A stretch of 64,000 nt of DNA from Oscillospiraceae bacterium (GTDB taxonomy: Bacteria; Bacillota; Clostridia; Oscillospirales; Ruminococcaceae). Below, piece after piece: positions 46,532-55,552 of the stretch. Positions within the stretch are counted from its first letter, which is position 1, and each line of letters begins with the position of its first letter. Both the position numbers and the translations under genes were made by a program. The notes under the pieces were generated by a model that saw only the letters and a program-made list of their open reading frames with translations, did not search any database and had not been told where the DNA came from. The stretch is from the NCBI GenBank assembly GCA_030539275.1, contig JAUNSK010000005.1, positions 1 through 64,000 on the forward strand, in the 5' to 3' direction.

Positions 46532-48022
46532 ATGTTTGAGAATAACTATAATAACGAAACAGATACCAGAGAAACGGTATACACTCCTGTACCAGAACCG
46601 GGAAACCAGGAACCCGACTCCAAAAAACATAAAAATAAGAAAAAAGGTTCGGTAAAAAAATTATTCAAGGCTATTGGCCTTATATGCTGTATAGCTGCAA
46701 TTTCGGCAGGTTCAATTGCAGGATACAGATATATTGATGAAAACGGAGTTCCGTTTATATCAGACAAATCAGATAATGACAGCAAAAAAGAAGATAACTC
46801 AAAAAAGGATGATGAAAGCACAGACAAGGAAAGTTCAACTACAATTGACAGAAGCAAGTATGAAGGAAAAAGCCTTGTAGAACTTTCAAAGAGTGAAAAT
46901 GCCCTGTCAACACAGCAGATCTATCAGAAAGTTTCACCTTCAGTTGTCGGAGTTTCATCTACCTTTGAATATCAGTCAACAGCATACAGCTTCTTCGGAT
47001 ATGCAGGTGATTCGTCAACTCAGCAGCTTACGGGCACAGGTACCGGAATCATTACTTCAAGTGACGGTTACATACTTACAAATGCACATGTAATATATGA
47101 TTCACAGTATGGCCGTGCTACAGATATTTCGATAATACTTCATGATGAAACAGAATATAAGGCTGAAGTAGTAGGCTATGATGAACAGAGTGATATCGCA
47201 GTTCTCAAGGTTGATGCAGCTGATCTGACAGCTGCAGAATTTGGTGACAGTGACGGTGTTCAGGTCGGCGACGCAGCACTTGCTATAGGAAATCCTCTTG
47301 GATTTGATCTTTTCGGAACACTTACAGTTGGTTATATTTCCGGTGTTGACAGAGAGATCTCCGTAAATGATACAGTCATGAAGCTGATCCAGACAGATGC
47401 AGCTATCAACTCAGGAAACTCCGGCGGACCGCTTATCAATGACTGTGGTCAGGTAATCGGCATCAATTCAATGAAAATGTCATCCTCATACAGCTCATCA
47501 GGTGCATCTGTTGAAGGCCTCGGATTTGCAATTCCTATCAGCCAGGCAAAGACAATTATAGATGACCTTATGTCATACGGTTATGTTACAGGAAGACCAC
47601 AGCTTGGTATAACATGCAGAGATGTATCAACAGCAGGAGGTTCACAGCAGTATGGCAGTCAGCAGGGCAGCGGTCAGGATGGATCTTCAAGCGGTGTTCT
47701 TGTAATTGATGTTACACAGGATGGTCCTGCAGACAAGTGCGGAATCAAAGCAGGTGATATTATCGTAGGTGTTGACGGAGAACTCGTTACATCCATTCAG
47801 GAGCTGAACGAAGCTAAAAATAAACACAGCGCAGGCGATAAGATCCGTCTTACGATTATAAGGGACAGAAGCTATCATGACGTTACAATAACACTTGAGG
47901 ATCAGAAAAACTCTGCCGATGATGAGAGCAGCCAAAATGATTCAGAGGATCAGAATAACAAACAGGATGAAAATACATTTGATCCGTTTGGTCAGCTTGG
48001 ACCGGATGGTCAGTTTAATTAA
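46532..48022 (+). CDS. htrA: Membrane-anchored HtrA/DegP-type serine protease
   Basis: A 496-residue S1C protease. A basic cytoplasmic stretch (31-46), a membrane helix (about 46-64) and a Lys/Asp/Ser-rich linker (70-110) precede the protease domain with His186, Asp221 and Ser297 (TNAHV, SDIAV, GNSGGP). A PDZ domain (about 360-465) and an acidic Asn/Gln-rich tail follow. A Gly/Gln/Ser-rich insert, about 375-392, sits inside the PDZ region. It is the second HtrA of the window and stands alone under AAGGAG. Its role in envelope quality control is inferred from family. Confidence 0.94.
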   Translation: MFENNYNNETDTRETVYTPVPEPGNQEPDSKKHKNKKKGSVKKLFKAIGLICCIAAISAGSIAGYRYIDENGVPFISDKSDNDSKKEDNSKKDDESTDKESSTTIDRSKYEGKSLVELSKSENALSTQQIYQKVSPSVVGVSSTFEYQSTAYSFFGYAGDSSTQQLTGTGTGIITSSDGYILTNAHVIYDSQYGRATDISIILHDETEYKAEVVGYDEQSDIAVLKVDAADLTAAEFGDSDGVQVGDAALAIGNPLGFDLFGTLTVGYISGVDREISVNDTVMKLIQTDAAINSGNSGGPLINDCGQVIGINSMKMSSSYSSSGASVEGLGFAIPISQAKTIIDDLMSYGYVTGRPQLGITCRDVSTAGGSQQYGSQQGSGQDGSSSGVLVIDVTQDGPADKCGIKAGDIIVGVDGELVTSIQELNEAKNKHSAGDKIRLTIIRDRSYHDVTITLEDQKNSADDESSQNDSEDQNNKQDENTFDPFGQLGPDGQFN

Positions 48023-48061
48023 GATTTTTCTTATTCTCCTTCCTATTTTTTAATTATATAT

Positions 48062-48100
48062 AAAAATGCCCGTATCATACGTGATACGGGCATTTTTCAT
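48062..48100. terminator. Bidirectional terminator after htrA
   Basis: AAAAATGCCCGTATCA/TGATACGGGCATTTTT, a perfect 16-bp stem with a TACG loop. Confidence 0.9.
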
Positions 48101-48114
48101 ATTTAGCCTCTGTT

Positions 48115-49050
48115 TCAGTTTTCTTTTCTGATAATTGTGTACTGACGTATGGACAAAAGAACAGAAACATTAATAATGATACATGCAAGGATAAGCCATT
48201 TTGTAGTTGTATTACGCAGCTTGAAAACTTCTGTTTTAGGAAGAATTCCAAGAATTACTTTATCATTATATACCCTGTAGCGTATCAGAGATGAATGACC
48301 ATATATCCTGTATGATATATTGCCTGTTTCTTTGTCAAAACGTTCAACAGGAACAGGACACTGGGTATTTACCAGGGCCTGTGTGGTGTGACTAATAAAG
48401 TTTGTACTGTTAATGTCTACTATGGCTGTAATACCGGACTGGAGAAGAGGATAGTTTGTGGTTACAGAAGCTATTGAACTGTAGCTTAGTATATCATTAA
48501 GTGATGAGTCAATAAAAGTGAAAAGAATAAGTCCGTCAGAATCACGGCGTGAAACTGCACTTTTGAAAATATATGTTCCGTTATCATCAAGTTCAATAAT
48601 GGTTTTTGCATAGCTTTTTTTATCAAGACCATCTTCGAATTCATTGTTGATATTATTGTTTTCGTCATCAGCTGTGCTGAAGGTTATATTACCATATTCA
48701 TCTGTCACGCTGATAACATCAGCCCCGATTGCCAGTCTAAGCTCTTCAATAGCCATATCCTCCGAGAGTGCCCTCGGGGTCTGGTACAGGATCACAGAAA
48801 ATGTTTTTGCCTTTGACTCATATTCATCTGCGATCTGCTGTTTAAGATCATTAAACTCGACAGTTGTTTTATCCAGTTTTGATATGATCTGATTTATACG
48901 TGTGTCAGCTATTTCTTTTGCAGAGTTTTTCTCAATAACACCGATTGAGTACCAGCTGATAAAAATAAGTACAGCAGATACTACTATTGACGGTATCAGG
49001 ATATTGTACAGATGTGGCTTTTTCATATTAAATATATTACCTTTTCCCAA
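48115..49050 (-). CDS. Membrane protein with a Cache-like extracellular domain and no output domain
   Basis: About 311 residues. A helix at about 15-38 and another at about 284-303 bracket an extracytoplasmic region beginning with a long helix (SKLDKTTVEFNDLKQQI). The D-E-Y-G-N-I-T-F-S segment and its surroundings resemble Cache/PAS-like sensors of chemoreceptors and kinases. After the second helix only some eight residues remain (RQYTIIRKEN), so no HAMP, kinase, GGDEF or methyl-accepting part is present. The start may be TTG at 49050 (AAAGGA five bases upstream, directly after the preceding stop) or ATG at 49026. It is the third gene of an operon with a DUF368 translocase. Function unknown. 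Confidence 0.75.
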   Translation of the reverse strand: MGKGNIFNMKKPHLYNILIPSIVVSAVLIFISWYSIGVIEKNSAKEIADTRINQIISKLDKTTVEFNDLKQQIADEYESKAKTFSVILYQTPRALSEDMAIEELRLAIGADVISVTDEYGNITFSTADDENNNINNEFEDGLDKKSYAKTIIELDDNGTYIFKSAVSRRDSDGLILFTFIDSSLNDILSYSSIASVTTNYPLLQSGITAIVDINSTNFISHTTQALVNTQCPVPVERFDKETGNISYRIYGHSSLIRYRVYNDKVILGILPKTEVFKLRNTTTKWLILACIIINVSVLLSIRQYTIIRKEN

Positions 49051-49428
49051 TCAGGTCAGGTCCTTTACTGGTAAATTGTTGATGGCACAGTCTTTCTGCA
49101 GTGTACATATCTTATTGTATTGTCTGTACATTTTCTGAACACTGTTTTCCAGAAAGTAATAATGCCATATGTATGGAATGATGAGGCCTATAGTAAGTAC
49201 TATAAGTGCAAAAAAAGCAATATTTTCAGTAGTGCAGAACAAACCGATGCAGATAAACAGAATAACTGCAAACATAAATGTGACCAGAAAATGGATAAGT
49301 CGTTCGTGCTGCATAAACTGTATCTGTCTCAGATGTTCATTTTTTAGTTCGTCCAGGTTATCAACCGTACCTGAGGCGAGCGTCTGATCAATATAATTCA
49401 GATATGCTGTGAGATATTTTCTCATCAC
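49051..49428 (-). CDS. Small two-helix membrane protein of unknown function
   Basis: A 125-residue protein. The soluble N-terminal half is helical and charged (LDELKNEHLRQIQFMQHERL), followed by two hydrophobic segments (about 45-65 and 69-90) and a polar tail with a Tyr/Asn-rich stretch. It lies 17 bases after the DUF368 gene and its stop abuts the start of the Cache-like protein, so all three look co-transcribed. I do not recognise the family. Confidence 0.7.
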   Translation of the reverse strand: MMRKYLTAYLNYIDQTLASGTVDNLDELKNEHLRQIQFMQHERLIHFLVTFMFAVILFICIGLFCTTENIAFFALIVLTIGLIIPYIWHYYFLENSVQKMYRQYNKICTLQKDCAINNLPVKDLT

Positions 49429-49445
49429 GCATTGCTCCTTTTATA

Positions 49446-50282
49446 TTATTTTGCCTTATTTTTTGTTGATTTATCAGCTCTTTCAAATAAAATAGGAATA
49501 AGAAAACCTATTATAAGAAGTACTATTCCCACAATGCCCTCTGTATTGAAACGAAAATCAGACGGGAATATTGTAAGGAGTGAGCCGACTATAAGTCCTA
49601 TTATAACAGCATATGTACCCTGACGGAAATTTTTAAGAAGCAGGGATATGCATTTTGCTCCGGCAAGGAGACCAATAACAGCACCTGCAGCAAAAGGTAT
49701 CAGAAGTGCAATATTAAGTTCCTTGACGCTTGTGGTGGCTGTCTGATACATTCCCATGATAGTCAGCATAAGAGAACCGCTGATGCCAGGAATTATCATT
49801 GAAACAGCAGCTATTATTCCGCCGATAACAAGTTTTACAGCAAGTCCGACACTGAAATCTCTCGCAACGACATCAGATGTACCAGAGTTTTCAAGGAAGA
49901 ACATAACGATCATAACACCGAGTGCCACAATGAACGGGACAGTGCTTACAGGCTGAAACTTCTTTTCAGCTGTACATTCATGCCATATCATCGGGAGACT
50001 TCCGCATACTATACCGACAAGGGTAAGCTTAGTTGCTGTCGGATAGTTTTCAAACAGCCATGTAAGTCCGAAAGATGTGGCATATATGCCGATTCCAAGA
50101 CCAACTGCAAGTGTCAGCAGAAATGGTATGTTCTTTTTGAGTTTTTTAAAATTCAGTGAAATAGCATTGAGAAGACGGTCGTAAATTTTAAGAATAACCG
50201 CCATTGTACCTCCGCTGAATCCAGGGATTACAAATGCAATACCCATTGCAATACCTTTTAATACATTAATTATGTGTCCCAT
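49446..50282 (-). CDS. popT: DUF368 family polyprenyl-phosphate translocase (PopT-like)
   Basis: A 278-residue integral membrane protein. The family signature GIAFVIPGFSGGTMAVILKIYDRLL is split across the N-terminus, and a second copy of the motif, MIIPGISGSLMLTIMG, lies about residue 165, reflecting an inverted internal repeat. About eight to ten hydrophobic segments are visible. DUF368 proteins were shown in other bacteria to return undecaprenyl phosphate from the outer to the inner leaflet, recycling the carrier for wall and polysaccharide synthesis. It leads a three-gene operon and has a paralogue at 54505-55377. Confidence 0.9.
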   Translation of the reverse strand: MGHIINVLKGIAMGIAFVIPGFSGGTMAVILKIYDRLLNAISLNFKKLKKNIPFLLTLAVGLGIGIYATSFGLTWLFENYPTATKLTLVGIVCGSLPMIWHECTAEKKFQPVSTVPFIVALGVMIVMFFLENSGTSDVVARDFSVGLAVKLVIGGIIAAVSMIIPGISGSLMLTIMGMYQTATTSVKELNIALLIPFAAGAVIGLLAGAKCISLLLKNFRQGTYAVIIGLIVGSLLTIFPSDFRFNTEGIVGIVLLIIGFLIPILFERADKSTKNKAK

Positions 50283-50332
50283 GTTTTCCTCCGTAAATTT
50301 TTACTGTATGTAGATAAAAAAACCTATACTTA

Positions 50333-50361
50333 ATTATATATAGTCTTATACTTTTTGTCAA
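50333..50361 (-). promoter_or_regulatory. Promoter of the DUF368 operon
   Basis: Minus strand: TTGACA (50361-50356) and TATAAT (50338-50333), both consensus, spacer 17, about 50 bases before the start. Confidence 0.82.
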
Positions 50362-50575
50362 TTAATATTGATGTTTTGTGATTTTGGGTATACAGCAAAA
50401 CAGTATATTGTATGTTAAAATACAAGGTATCCGTATATTTGCAAGCTTTAGTAATTTATATACTATAAAGGGAATAACACCCAAAAATACTTAAAAATGT
50501 TTTACACAAACATTTAAAAATATGAAAAATCATAGGATATTATGTACATATGTATATATATGTATATAAAATATC

Positions 50576-50604
50576 TTGATTTTGGCTAAACGCTGTGTTA
50601 TAAT
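50576..50604 (+). promoter_or_regulatory. Promoter of the subtilase/repeat protein gene
   Basis: TTGATT (50576-50581) and TATAAT (50599-50604), spacer 17, about 90 bases before the ATG at 50693, which follows AGGAAAGGA. Confidence 0.72.
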
Positions 50605-50692
50605 TGTGACGTCATTTACACTAAAATGACAAATATATTATAGCGTTATATGGATATTCATAAAAACATACAACGCAGGAAAGGAACAATAA

Positions 50693-53600
50693 ATGGAAGG
50701 AAAGATTTTAAAACGTTTCCTGGCATTTGCAGTTACAGCTGCTGTTATGACCTCTGTCATACAGCCTGCAGTACAATCAGATATTTATGCAGATGCGAGC
50801 GGTGACACGCGGGCTCATTCAGCGGATTATTCATATTCACACGGAGGATGTGATATCAATTCACAATACTGCTGTGATGGATGTGATACTGTTTATACCG
50901 GTGAAGGTATAAAGATTGCAGTGCTCGATTCAGGTATTTCAAAATACAAAACGGAGAAAAGAATATCATTTGTTGACGATTCAGATATTACATTTGAACA
51001 TGGCAATGATATGGCAGCTGTTCTCAGTGATCTGGTACCAGAGGCAGATATTTATGATGTCCGGGTACTCGATAACAGCGGAGAAGGTAAGTATACAGAT
51101 GTAAACAAGGCAATTACATGGGCTGTAGATAATGCAGCTGATATCATAGTAATGAGTTTTACAGGAAATGAAGCATCATCAGTACTTGAAAGTGCGCTTG
51201 AGTATGCAGAGGAAAATGAAGTGCTTGTTGTTGCTGCAGCTGGCAATGATTCATCCCGGAAAGCTTCATATCCTGCAGCATATCCTACAGTTATTTCTGC
51301 CGGTGCACTTGATGAGTCCGGAGAGATCAGCAGTTATTCAAACTTTGGCGAAATAGTTGATATATATGCGTGTGCCTCTGAAGGTACATCATCCGCAGCT
51401 CAGTATATGCAGGAGAGTCCTGAAAAGAACTGCTCTGAGATCCGGAATATGCTCGTTTCAGGAAAAGTCAAGAATTTTGACTGCAGTTCTGTTACAGAGG
51501 AGTCGGTTGTCCGTGCGGCTGCATGCAAAAGCCATACATTCAACGGTTCATATACAACCACAAAAAAAGCAACATGTACATCATCAGGAACAAAAGTTGG
51601 TAAATGTACAAAGTGCGGAAAAGTAGTTTCAACAGTAACTATTCCGGCGCTTGGACATAGTGCAAGTTCTTCATGGACAGTAACCAGAAGTGCTACCTGT
51701 TCGTCAACAGGTACCAAGATTAAGAAGTGCACACGCTGCGGGGCAACAGCGCAGACTGCATCAATTGCCAAAACAGGCCATACATTCAACGGCTCATATA
51801 CAACTACTAAAAAACCTACATGTACAGCAGCCGGAACAAAGGTAGGAAAATGTACAAAGTGCGGTACAGTAGTATCAACAGTATCAATACCCGCTCTTGG
51901 ACATAATGCCAGCTCATCATGGACTACAACTAAATCGGCAACATGTTCAGCTACGGGTACCAGGGTTAAAAAATGTACACGATGCAGTGCAGTTGTAAAG
52001 TCAGAAACAATTGCAAAGACCGCTCATACATTCAACGGTTCATACACAACAACAAAAGCCGCAACATGTACAGCAGCCGGAACAAAGGTAGGAAAATGTA
52101 CAAAGTGCGGTGCAGTGGTCTCAACAGTTTCGATACCTGCACTCGGACATAATGCGGGTTCCTGGACAACAACAAAAGCCGCAACATGTACAACGTCCGG
52201 AACACGTGTAAAAAAATGTACACGTTGTTCAAAGGTTATGAGTACAGAGACAATATCCAGCACAGGGCACACATTCAACGGTTCATACACAACGACAAAA
52301 GCCGCAACATGTACAGCAGCCGGAACAAAGGTAGGAAAATGTACAAAGTGCAGCGCAGTAGTCTCAACAGTATCAATACCGGCACTCGGACATTCATATG
52401 GTTCCTGGACAACTTCAAAGGCTGCAACCTGTACTGTGGACGGAACAAGAAAATGCACATGTACAAGATCAGGCTGTACAAGCAGCAAGACAGAGGTAAT
52501 CAAAGCAAGCGGTCATGTATTTAACGGTTCATATGACATAACAAAGGCTGCAACATGCACAACTGACGGAACAAAGGTAGGAAAATGTAACAAGTGCAAC
52601 GCAGTAGTCTCAACAGCAACAATACCGGCACTCGGACATTCATATGGTTCCTGGACAACAACAAAGGCTGCAACCTGTACTGTGGACGGAACAAGAAAAT
52701 GCACATGTACAAGATCAGGCTGTACAAGCAGCAAGACAGAGGTAATCAAAGCAAGCGGTCATGTATTTAACGGTTCATATGACATAACAAAGGCTGCAAC
52801 ATGCACAACTGACGGAACAAAGGTAGGAAAATGTAACAAGTGCAACGCAGTAGTCTCAACAGCAACAATACCGGCACTCGGACATTCATATGGTTCCTGG
52901 ACAACAACAAAGGCTGCTACATGTACAGAGGACGGAATGAGAAAATGCACATGTACAAGATCAGGCTGTACAAGCAGCAAGACAGAGGTGATCAAAGCAA
53001 GCGGTCACAACTTCAACGGATCATTTGATGTGAAGAATGCAACATGTACCGAAGACGGATACAGAATTGCAAAATGTACAAAGTGCGGTGAAGAGATCTC
53101 ACATGATATTTTAAAAGCAACAGGACATGATCATATAACTGAAATAATCAAGCCTACATGCACTGAGGCTGGTCTTTCAACAGAAAAGTGTAAAAACTGC
53201 GGAAAGATATTCGAAATGAAGCTTCTCGCAGCAACAGGTCACAACTATGGAAAAGCTGTTGTAACAAAAGAACCTACAACAACAGAAACAGGGCTTGAGA
53301 AAATGACATGTTCACTTTGCGGAGATGTAAAGACTATAGTTCTTGATAAGGTCAGCGTCAAACTTGGCAACTACAGCTACGACACGTTCTTCTTTAATGC
53401 AGAAGGTTATGCAGATGCGTTTATTCATTCCTGGGCTATGGTTGACTCAGAGTCAGGATCTATATATCTTGAAATTGAATCAAACCAGGACTGGACAATG
53501 TCATCAGACTGCAGTTATGTAAAACTTACAACAACTGACGGATCAAGCTACGGCAAGATAAGCGGAACTAAAGGTAAGTCAGCAATGCTTATAAAGGCTG

Positions 53601-54376
53601 ATGCGCAGGCAATCACTGCAAGAAACAGCCGTACAAGTACAATTACGTTTACAAGCGGTACATATACTAAAAAGTTTACTATTGATCAGTATGCATATGA
53701 TGTAAACGGAGAAGCCGGTGCATCATACGACAGCAGGATAAAAAACAGTGGATTTTATAACTATATAGCACAGTGTCCTGCAAAGGATTATATCCTTGGC
53801 TATAAACTTACGGACAGTATCATTACAGGAAAATGTTCCGGATATGATGACGTATATTATGCTGTTCAGACAGATATGTATGATCGCATGATATATCCTA
53901 GATATATCATATACAAGGCAGAGAAGAGAAATGATGCTGATGCCAGAGAAATAAACATTCAGGTTATTGAAGCATGCAATATGAGTATTGTCAAGTCAGG
54001 AACACCTATGATCACTGCGGAAGGACATTTCAGGGATTCTCAGATGATCGTAGCAGCAAACTCAAACGACATGGCATACAAGAGAACTCAGTTTGCAGTT
54101 TCAGCAATATCAAATGTAGCAGGTTTTATCTTTAAGCCGGTTACATGCCTGGGACTCAACTGCATACTTGCAGAAGTCGGAACAGATGATTCTACCAGTG
54201 CAGATGTAAGAAATAAAGACAGGATCGAAGTTGCACTCAATGACAAGGATACAGTAATGGATGCTGCAGGACATTGTATGGATTTAACTATTTTCTCTGC
54301 ATCTGAAGTTCAGTATAACTTAAATCTTACTTTCTCAACAGGAAGCAAAAGTGCAAGTTACAATATAAGCAAATAA
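50693..54376 (+). CDS. Secreted compact subtilase with 15 CxxC-type repeats and a BACON-like domain
   Basis: A 1227-residue exported protein. Residues 1-34 are a signal peptide. A Cys cluster (Cys53, 60, 61, 64) precedes a small subtilisin-like domain (about 70-265): Asp79 in AVLDSGI, His103 in EHGND, Asn185 in AAAGNDS, Ser233 in GTSSAA. The triad is in S8 order, but the spacing is short, and no I9 propeptide is seen. Residues about 280-880 are 15 repeats of about 40 residues, alternating two types that start with FNGSYTTTK or GSWTTTKAAT and end in ALGH or ASGH, each with Cys in T-C-T and K-C-T-K-C positions. A BACON-like domain (about 895-1005, SNQDWTM) and an unassigned C-terminal domain follow. 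Such Cys/GH repeats occur in Firmicute surface proteins. Metal binding and proteolysis are inferred. Confidence 0.85.
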   Translation: MEGKILKRFLAFAVTAAVMTSVIQPAVQSDIYADASGDTRAHSADYSYSHGGCDINSQYCCDGCDTVYTGEGIKIAVLDSGISKYKTEKRISFVDDSDITFEHGNDMAAVLSDLVPEADIYDVRVLDNSGEGKYTDVNKAITWAVDNAADIIVMSFTGNEASSVLESALEYAEENEVLVVAAAGNDSSRKASYPAAYPTVISAGALDESGEISSYSNFGEIVDIYACASEGTSSAAQYMQESPEKNCSEIRNMLVSGKVKNFDCSSVTEESVVRAAACKSHTFNGSYTTTKKATCTSSGTKVGKCTKCGKVVSTVTIPALGHSASSSWTVTRSATCSSTGTKIKKCTRCGATAQTASIAKTGHTFNGSYTTTKKPTCTAAGTKVGKCTKCGTVVSTVSIPALGHNASSSWTTTKSATCSATGTRVKKCTRCSAVVKSETIAKTAHTFNGSYTTTKAATCTAAGTKVGKCTKCGAVVSTVSIPALGHNAGSWTTTKAATCTTSGTRVKKCTRCSKVMSTETISSTGHTFNGSYTTTKAATCTAAGTKVGKCTKCSAVVSTVSIPALGHSYGSWTTSKAATCTVDGTRKCTCTRSGCTSSKTEVIKASGHVFNGSYDITKAATCTTDGTKVGKCNKCNAVVSTATIPALGHSYGSWTTTKAATCTVDGTRKCTCTRSGCTSSKTEVIKASGHVFNGSYDITKAATCTTDGTKVGKCNKCNAVVSTATIPALGHSYGSWTTTKAATCTEDGMRKCTCTRSGCTSSKTEVIKASGHNFNGSFDVKNATCTEDGYRIAKCTKCGEEISHDILKATGHDHITEIIKPTCTEAGLSTEKCKNCGKIFEMKLLAATGHNYGKAVVTKEPTTTETGLEKMTCSLCGDVKTIVLDKVSVKLGNYSYDTFFFNAEGYADAFIHSWAMVDSESGSIYLEIESNQDWTMSSDCSYVKLTTTDGSSYGKISGTKGKSAMLIKADAQAITARNSRTSTITFTSGTYTKKFTIDQYAYDVNGEAGASYDSRIKNSGFYNYIAQCPAKDYILGYKLTDSIITGKCSGYDDVYYAVQTDMYDRMIYPRYIIYKAEKRNDADAREINIQVIEACNMSIVKSGTPMITAEGHFRDSQMIVAANSNDMAYKRTQFAVSAISNVAGFIFKPVTCLGLNCILAEVGTDDSTSADVRNKDRIEVALNDKDTVMDAAGHCMDLTIFSASEVQYNLNLTFSTGSKSASYNISK
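51533..53350 (+). repeat. Coding tandem repeats, alternating A and B units
   Basis: About 15 units of roughly 40 codons, organised as A-B pairs of about 80 codons. Early units differ at many positions, while those around 52380-53008 are almost identical, showing recent expansion. The last two units (from about 53112) are the most divergent. Confidence 0.9.
52517..53008 (+). repeat. Two near-identical 246-bp tandem copies
   Basis: The copy starting at 52517 (GTATTTAACGGTTCATATG) recurs at 52763, a period of 246 bases, an exact number of codons (82). The copies are the same except near the end, where the second turns to GAGGACGGAATGAG. Confidence 0.93.
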
Positions 54377-54449
54377 AGTTTAGCAAGTTTATTAAAGACA
54401 GCTCAGTGCAGTTATTTGCTCTGAGCTGCCTGTTATTTTATGCTGAACC

Positions 54450-54487
54450 TGAAAACCCGTGTATTCTGATCATACACGGGTTTTTCT
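54450..54487. terminator. Bidirectional terminator between the repeat protein and DUF368 genes
   Basis: AAAACCCGTGTAT/ATACACGGGTTTT stem with a TCTGATC loop, T-run on both strands. Confidence 0.88.
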
Positions 54488-54504
54488 TATTAAATCAGGT
54501 TATA

Positions 54505-55377
54505 TCATGCGGCAGCTTTTCTGGAAGCTGCAATTTTTGCAGCCTGCATTCCAATAACAATAGCTGCACCTATAGCGAAAAATATAATATCGAAAGTTTC
54601 CATTGTCATTGCCTGTCTTGGTACCTTCAGAGTGGTCGGACCCTGTACAATTGCATACAGAGAGCCGATCATCATACCCACTACAGTGTAAATTGTCTGG
54701 CCGCGGAATCTGTCCATAGACTTTTTAATAACTCCGACAGATAAAAATATTCCCGCAAGTATTCCGAAGCCGACAGAGACTATAAGGATTATGCCTGAAA
54801 AATCAAGATGCATGAGGCATTTTAGTGAATCTATAACCGGCATGTACAGGCCGAATGTAAGAAGAATCGTTGAACCTGATATTCCCGGAAGAACCATCGC
54901 AGATATTGCACACATTCCGGCGATAAACGAATAAATGATCATGGCAGTATTCATTGTCCCGGTATCGGCAGTACTGTCAGTACCTATTACAGAAATAAGG
55001 ATCACTAATGCAGCACCTGGCAATATAAACAGTGAATTTGCGGGTTTTTTCAGACTGTCCCGTTCATCATATATCATAACAGGTATTGCAAACAGGATAA
55101 ACCCTAAAAAAAGTGAACTTACTTCATAAATACCCTGTTCAAATACAGCTGCGAGAACTGTAACTGCAAGAGCCATGCCTATAAGCCAGCCTGCACCGAG
55201 CTTAAGAAGAAACAAAGCCGCATCTGTGCGTTCCTGTTTTGTGCCTTTTATGATGTGATCGAGCGATACAATAAACTCATCATAAAATCCCATGAGAAAT
55301 GCTATCGTTCCTCCGCTTACTCCGGGGACGCTGTCGGCCAACGCCATACAGAATCCTCTTATCATGTTAATAATCAT
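54505..55377 (-). CDS. DUF368 family polyprenyl-phosphate translocase (second copy)
   Basis: A 290-residue membrane protein; the ATG at 55377 is chosen because AGGAG lies ten bases upstream, while the frame reaches 55431. It shows both family motifs, SVPGVSGGTIAFLMGFYDEF and VLPGISGSTILLTFG, and about eight to ten hydrophobic segments. It belongs to the same family as the protein at 49446-50282 but differs clearly in the loops, so the two are old paralogues rather than a fresh duplication. The expected role is undecaprenyl-phosphate recycling. It is monocistronic. Confidence 0.9.
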   Translation of the reverse strand: MIINMIRGFCMALADSVPGVSGGTIAFLMGFYDEFIVSLDHIIKGTKQERTDAALFLLKLGAGWLIGMALAVTVLAAVFEQGIYEVSSLFLGFILFAIPVMIYDERDSLKKPANSLFILPGAALVILISVIGTDSTADTGTMNTAMIIYSFIAGMCAISAMVLPGISGSTILLTFGLYMPVIDSLKCLMHLDFSGIILIVSVGFGILAGIFLSVGVIKKSMDRFRGQTIYTVVGMMIGSLYAIVQGPTTLKVPRQAMTMETFDIIFFAIGAAIVIGMQAAKIAASRKAAA

Positions 55378-55468
55378 TGTTGTCTCTCTCCTGATAATGA
55401 ATGTTCTGACTGACAAATTTACATGCTGCACGTTGAGTACAGTATAAAATAAGAAGTGATCTGACTAT

Positions 55469-55497
55469 ATAATATCATCTGAAAATGACAAAGTCAA
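55469..55497 (-). promoter_or_regulatory. Promoter of the second DUF368 gene
   Basis: Minus strand: TTGACT (55497-55492) and TATTAT (55474-55469), spacer 17, about 90 bases before the start. Confidence 0.7.
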
Positions 55498-55552
55498 ACA
55501 TTATCAGTGTATTGACATAAAGCTTAATGCTTTATTAACACCAGAAAAGATA

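Larger units (their letters stand above)
50283..50692. other. Divergent intergenic region
   Basis: About 410 AT-rich bases with no reading frame, holding a minus-strand promoter (50333-50361), a plus-strand promoter (50576-50604), and a run of alternating TATATGTATATA sequence at about 50545-50572. Confidence 0.6.

Noticed and set aside
51400-53028. Several long frames on both strands within the repeat region
   Set aside because: They repeat with the same 246-base period as the real gene and are low-complexity shadows of it.
51533-53350. A CRISPR-like array
   Set aside because: Repeats are long, contiguous, in frame and coding; there are no short repeats with unique spacers and no cas genes.
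49446-55377. A composite transposon formed by the two DUF368 genes
   Set aside because: The two genes are clearly diverged, in direct orientation, with no transposase or terminal repeats.
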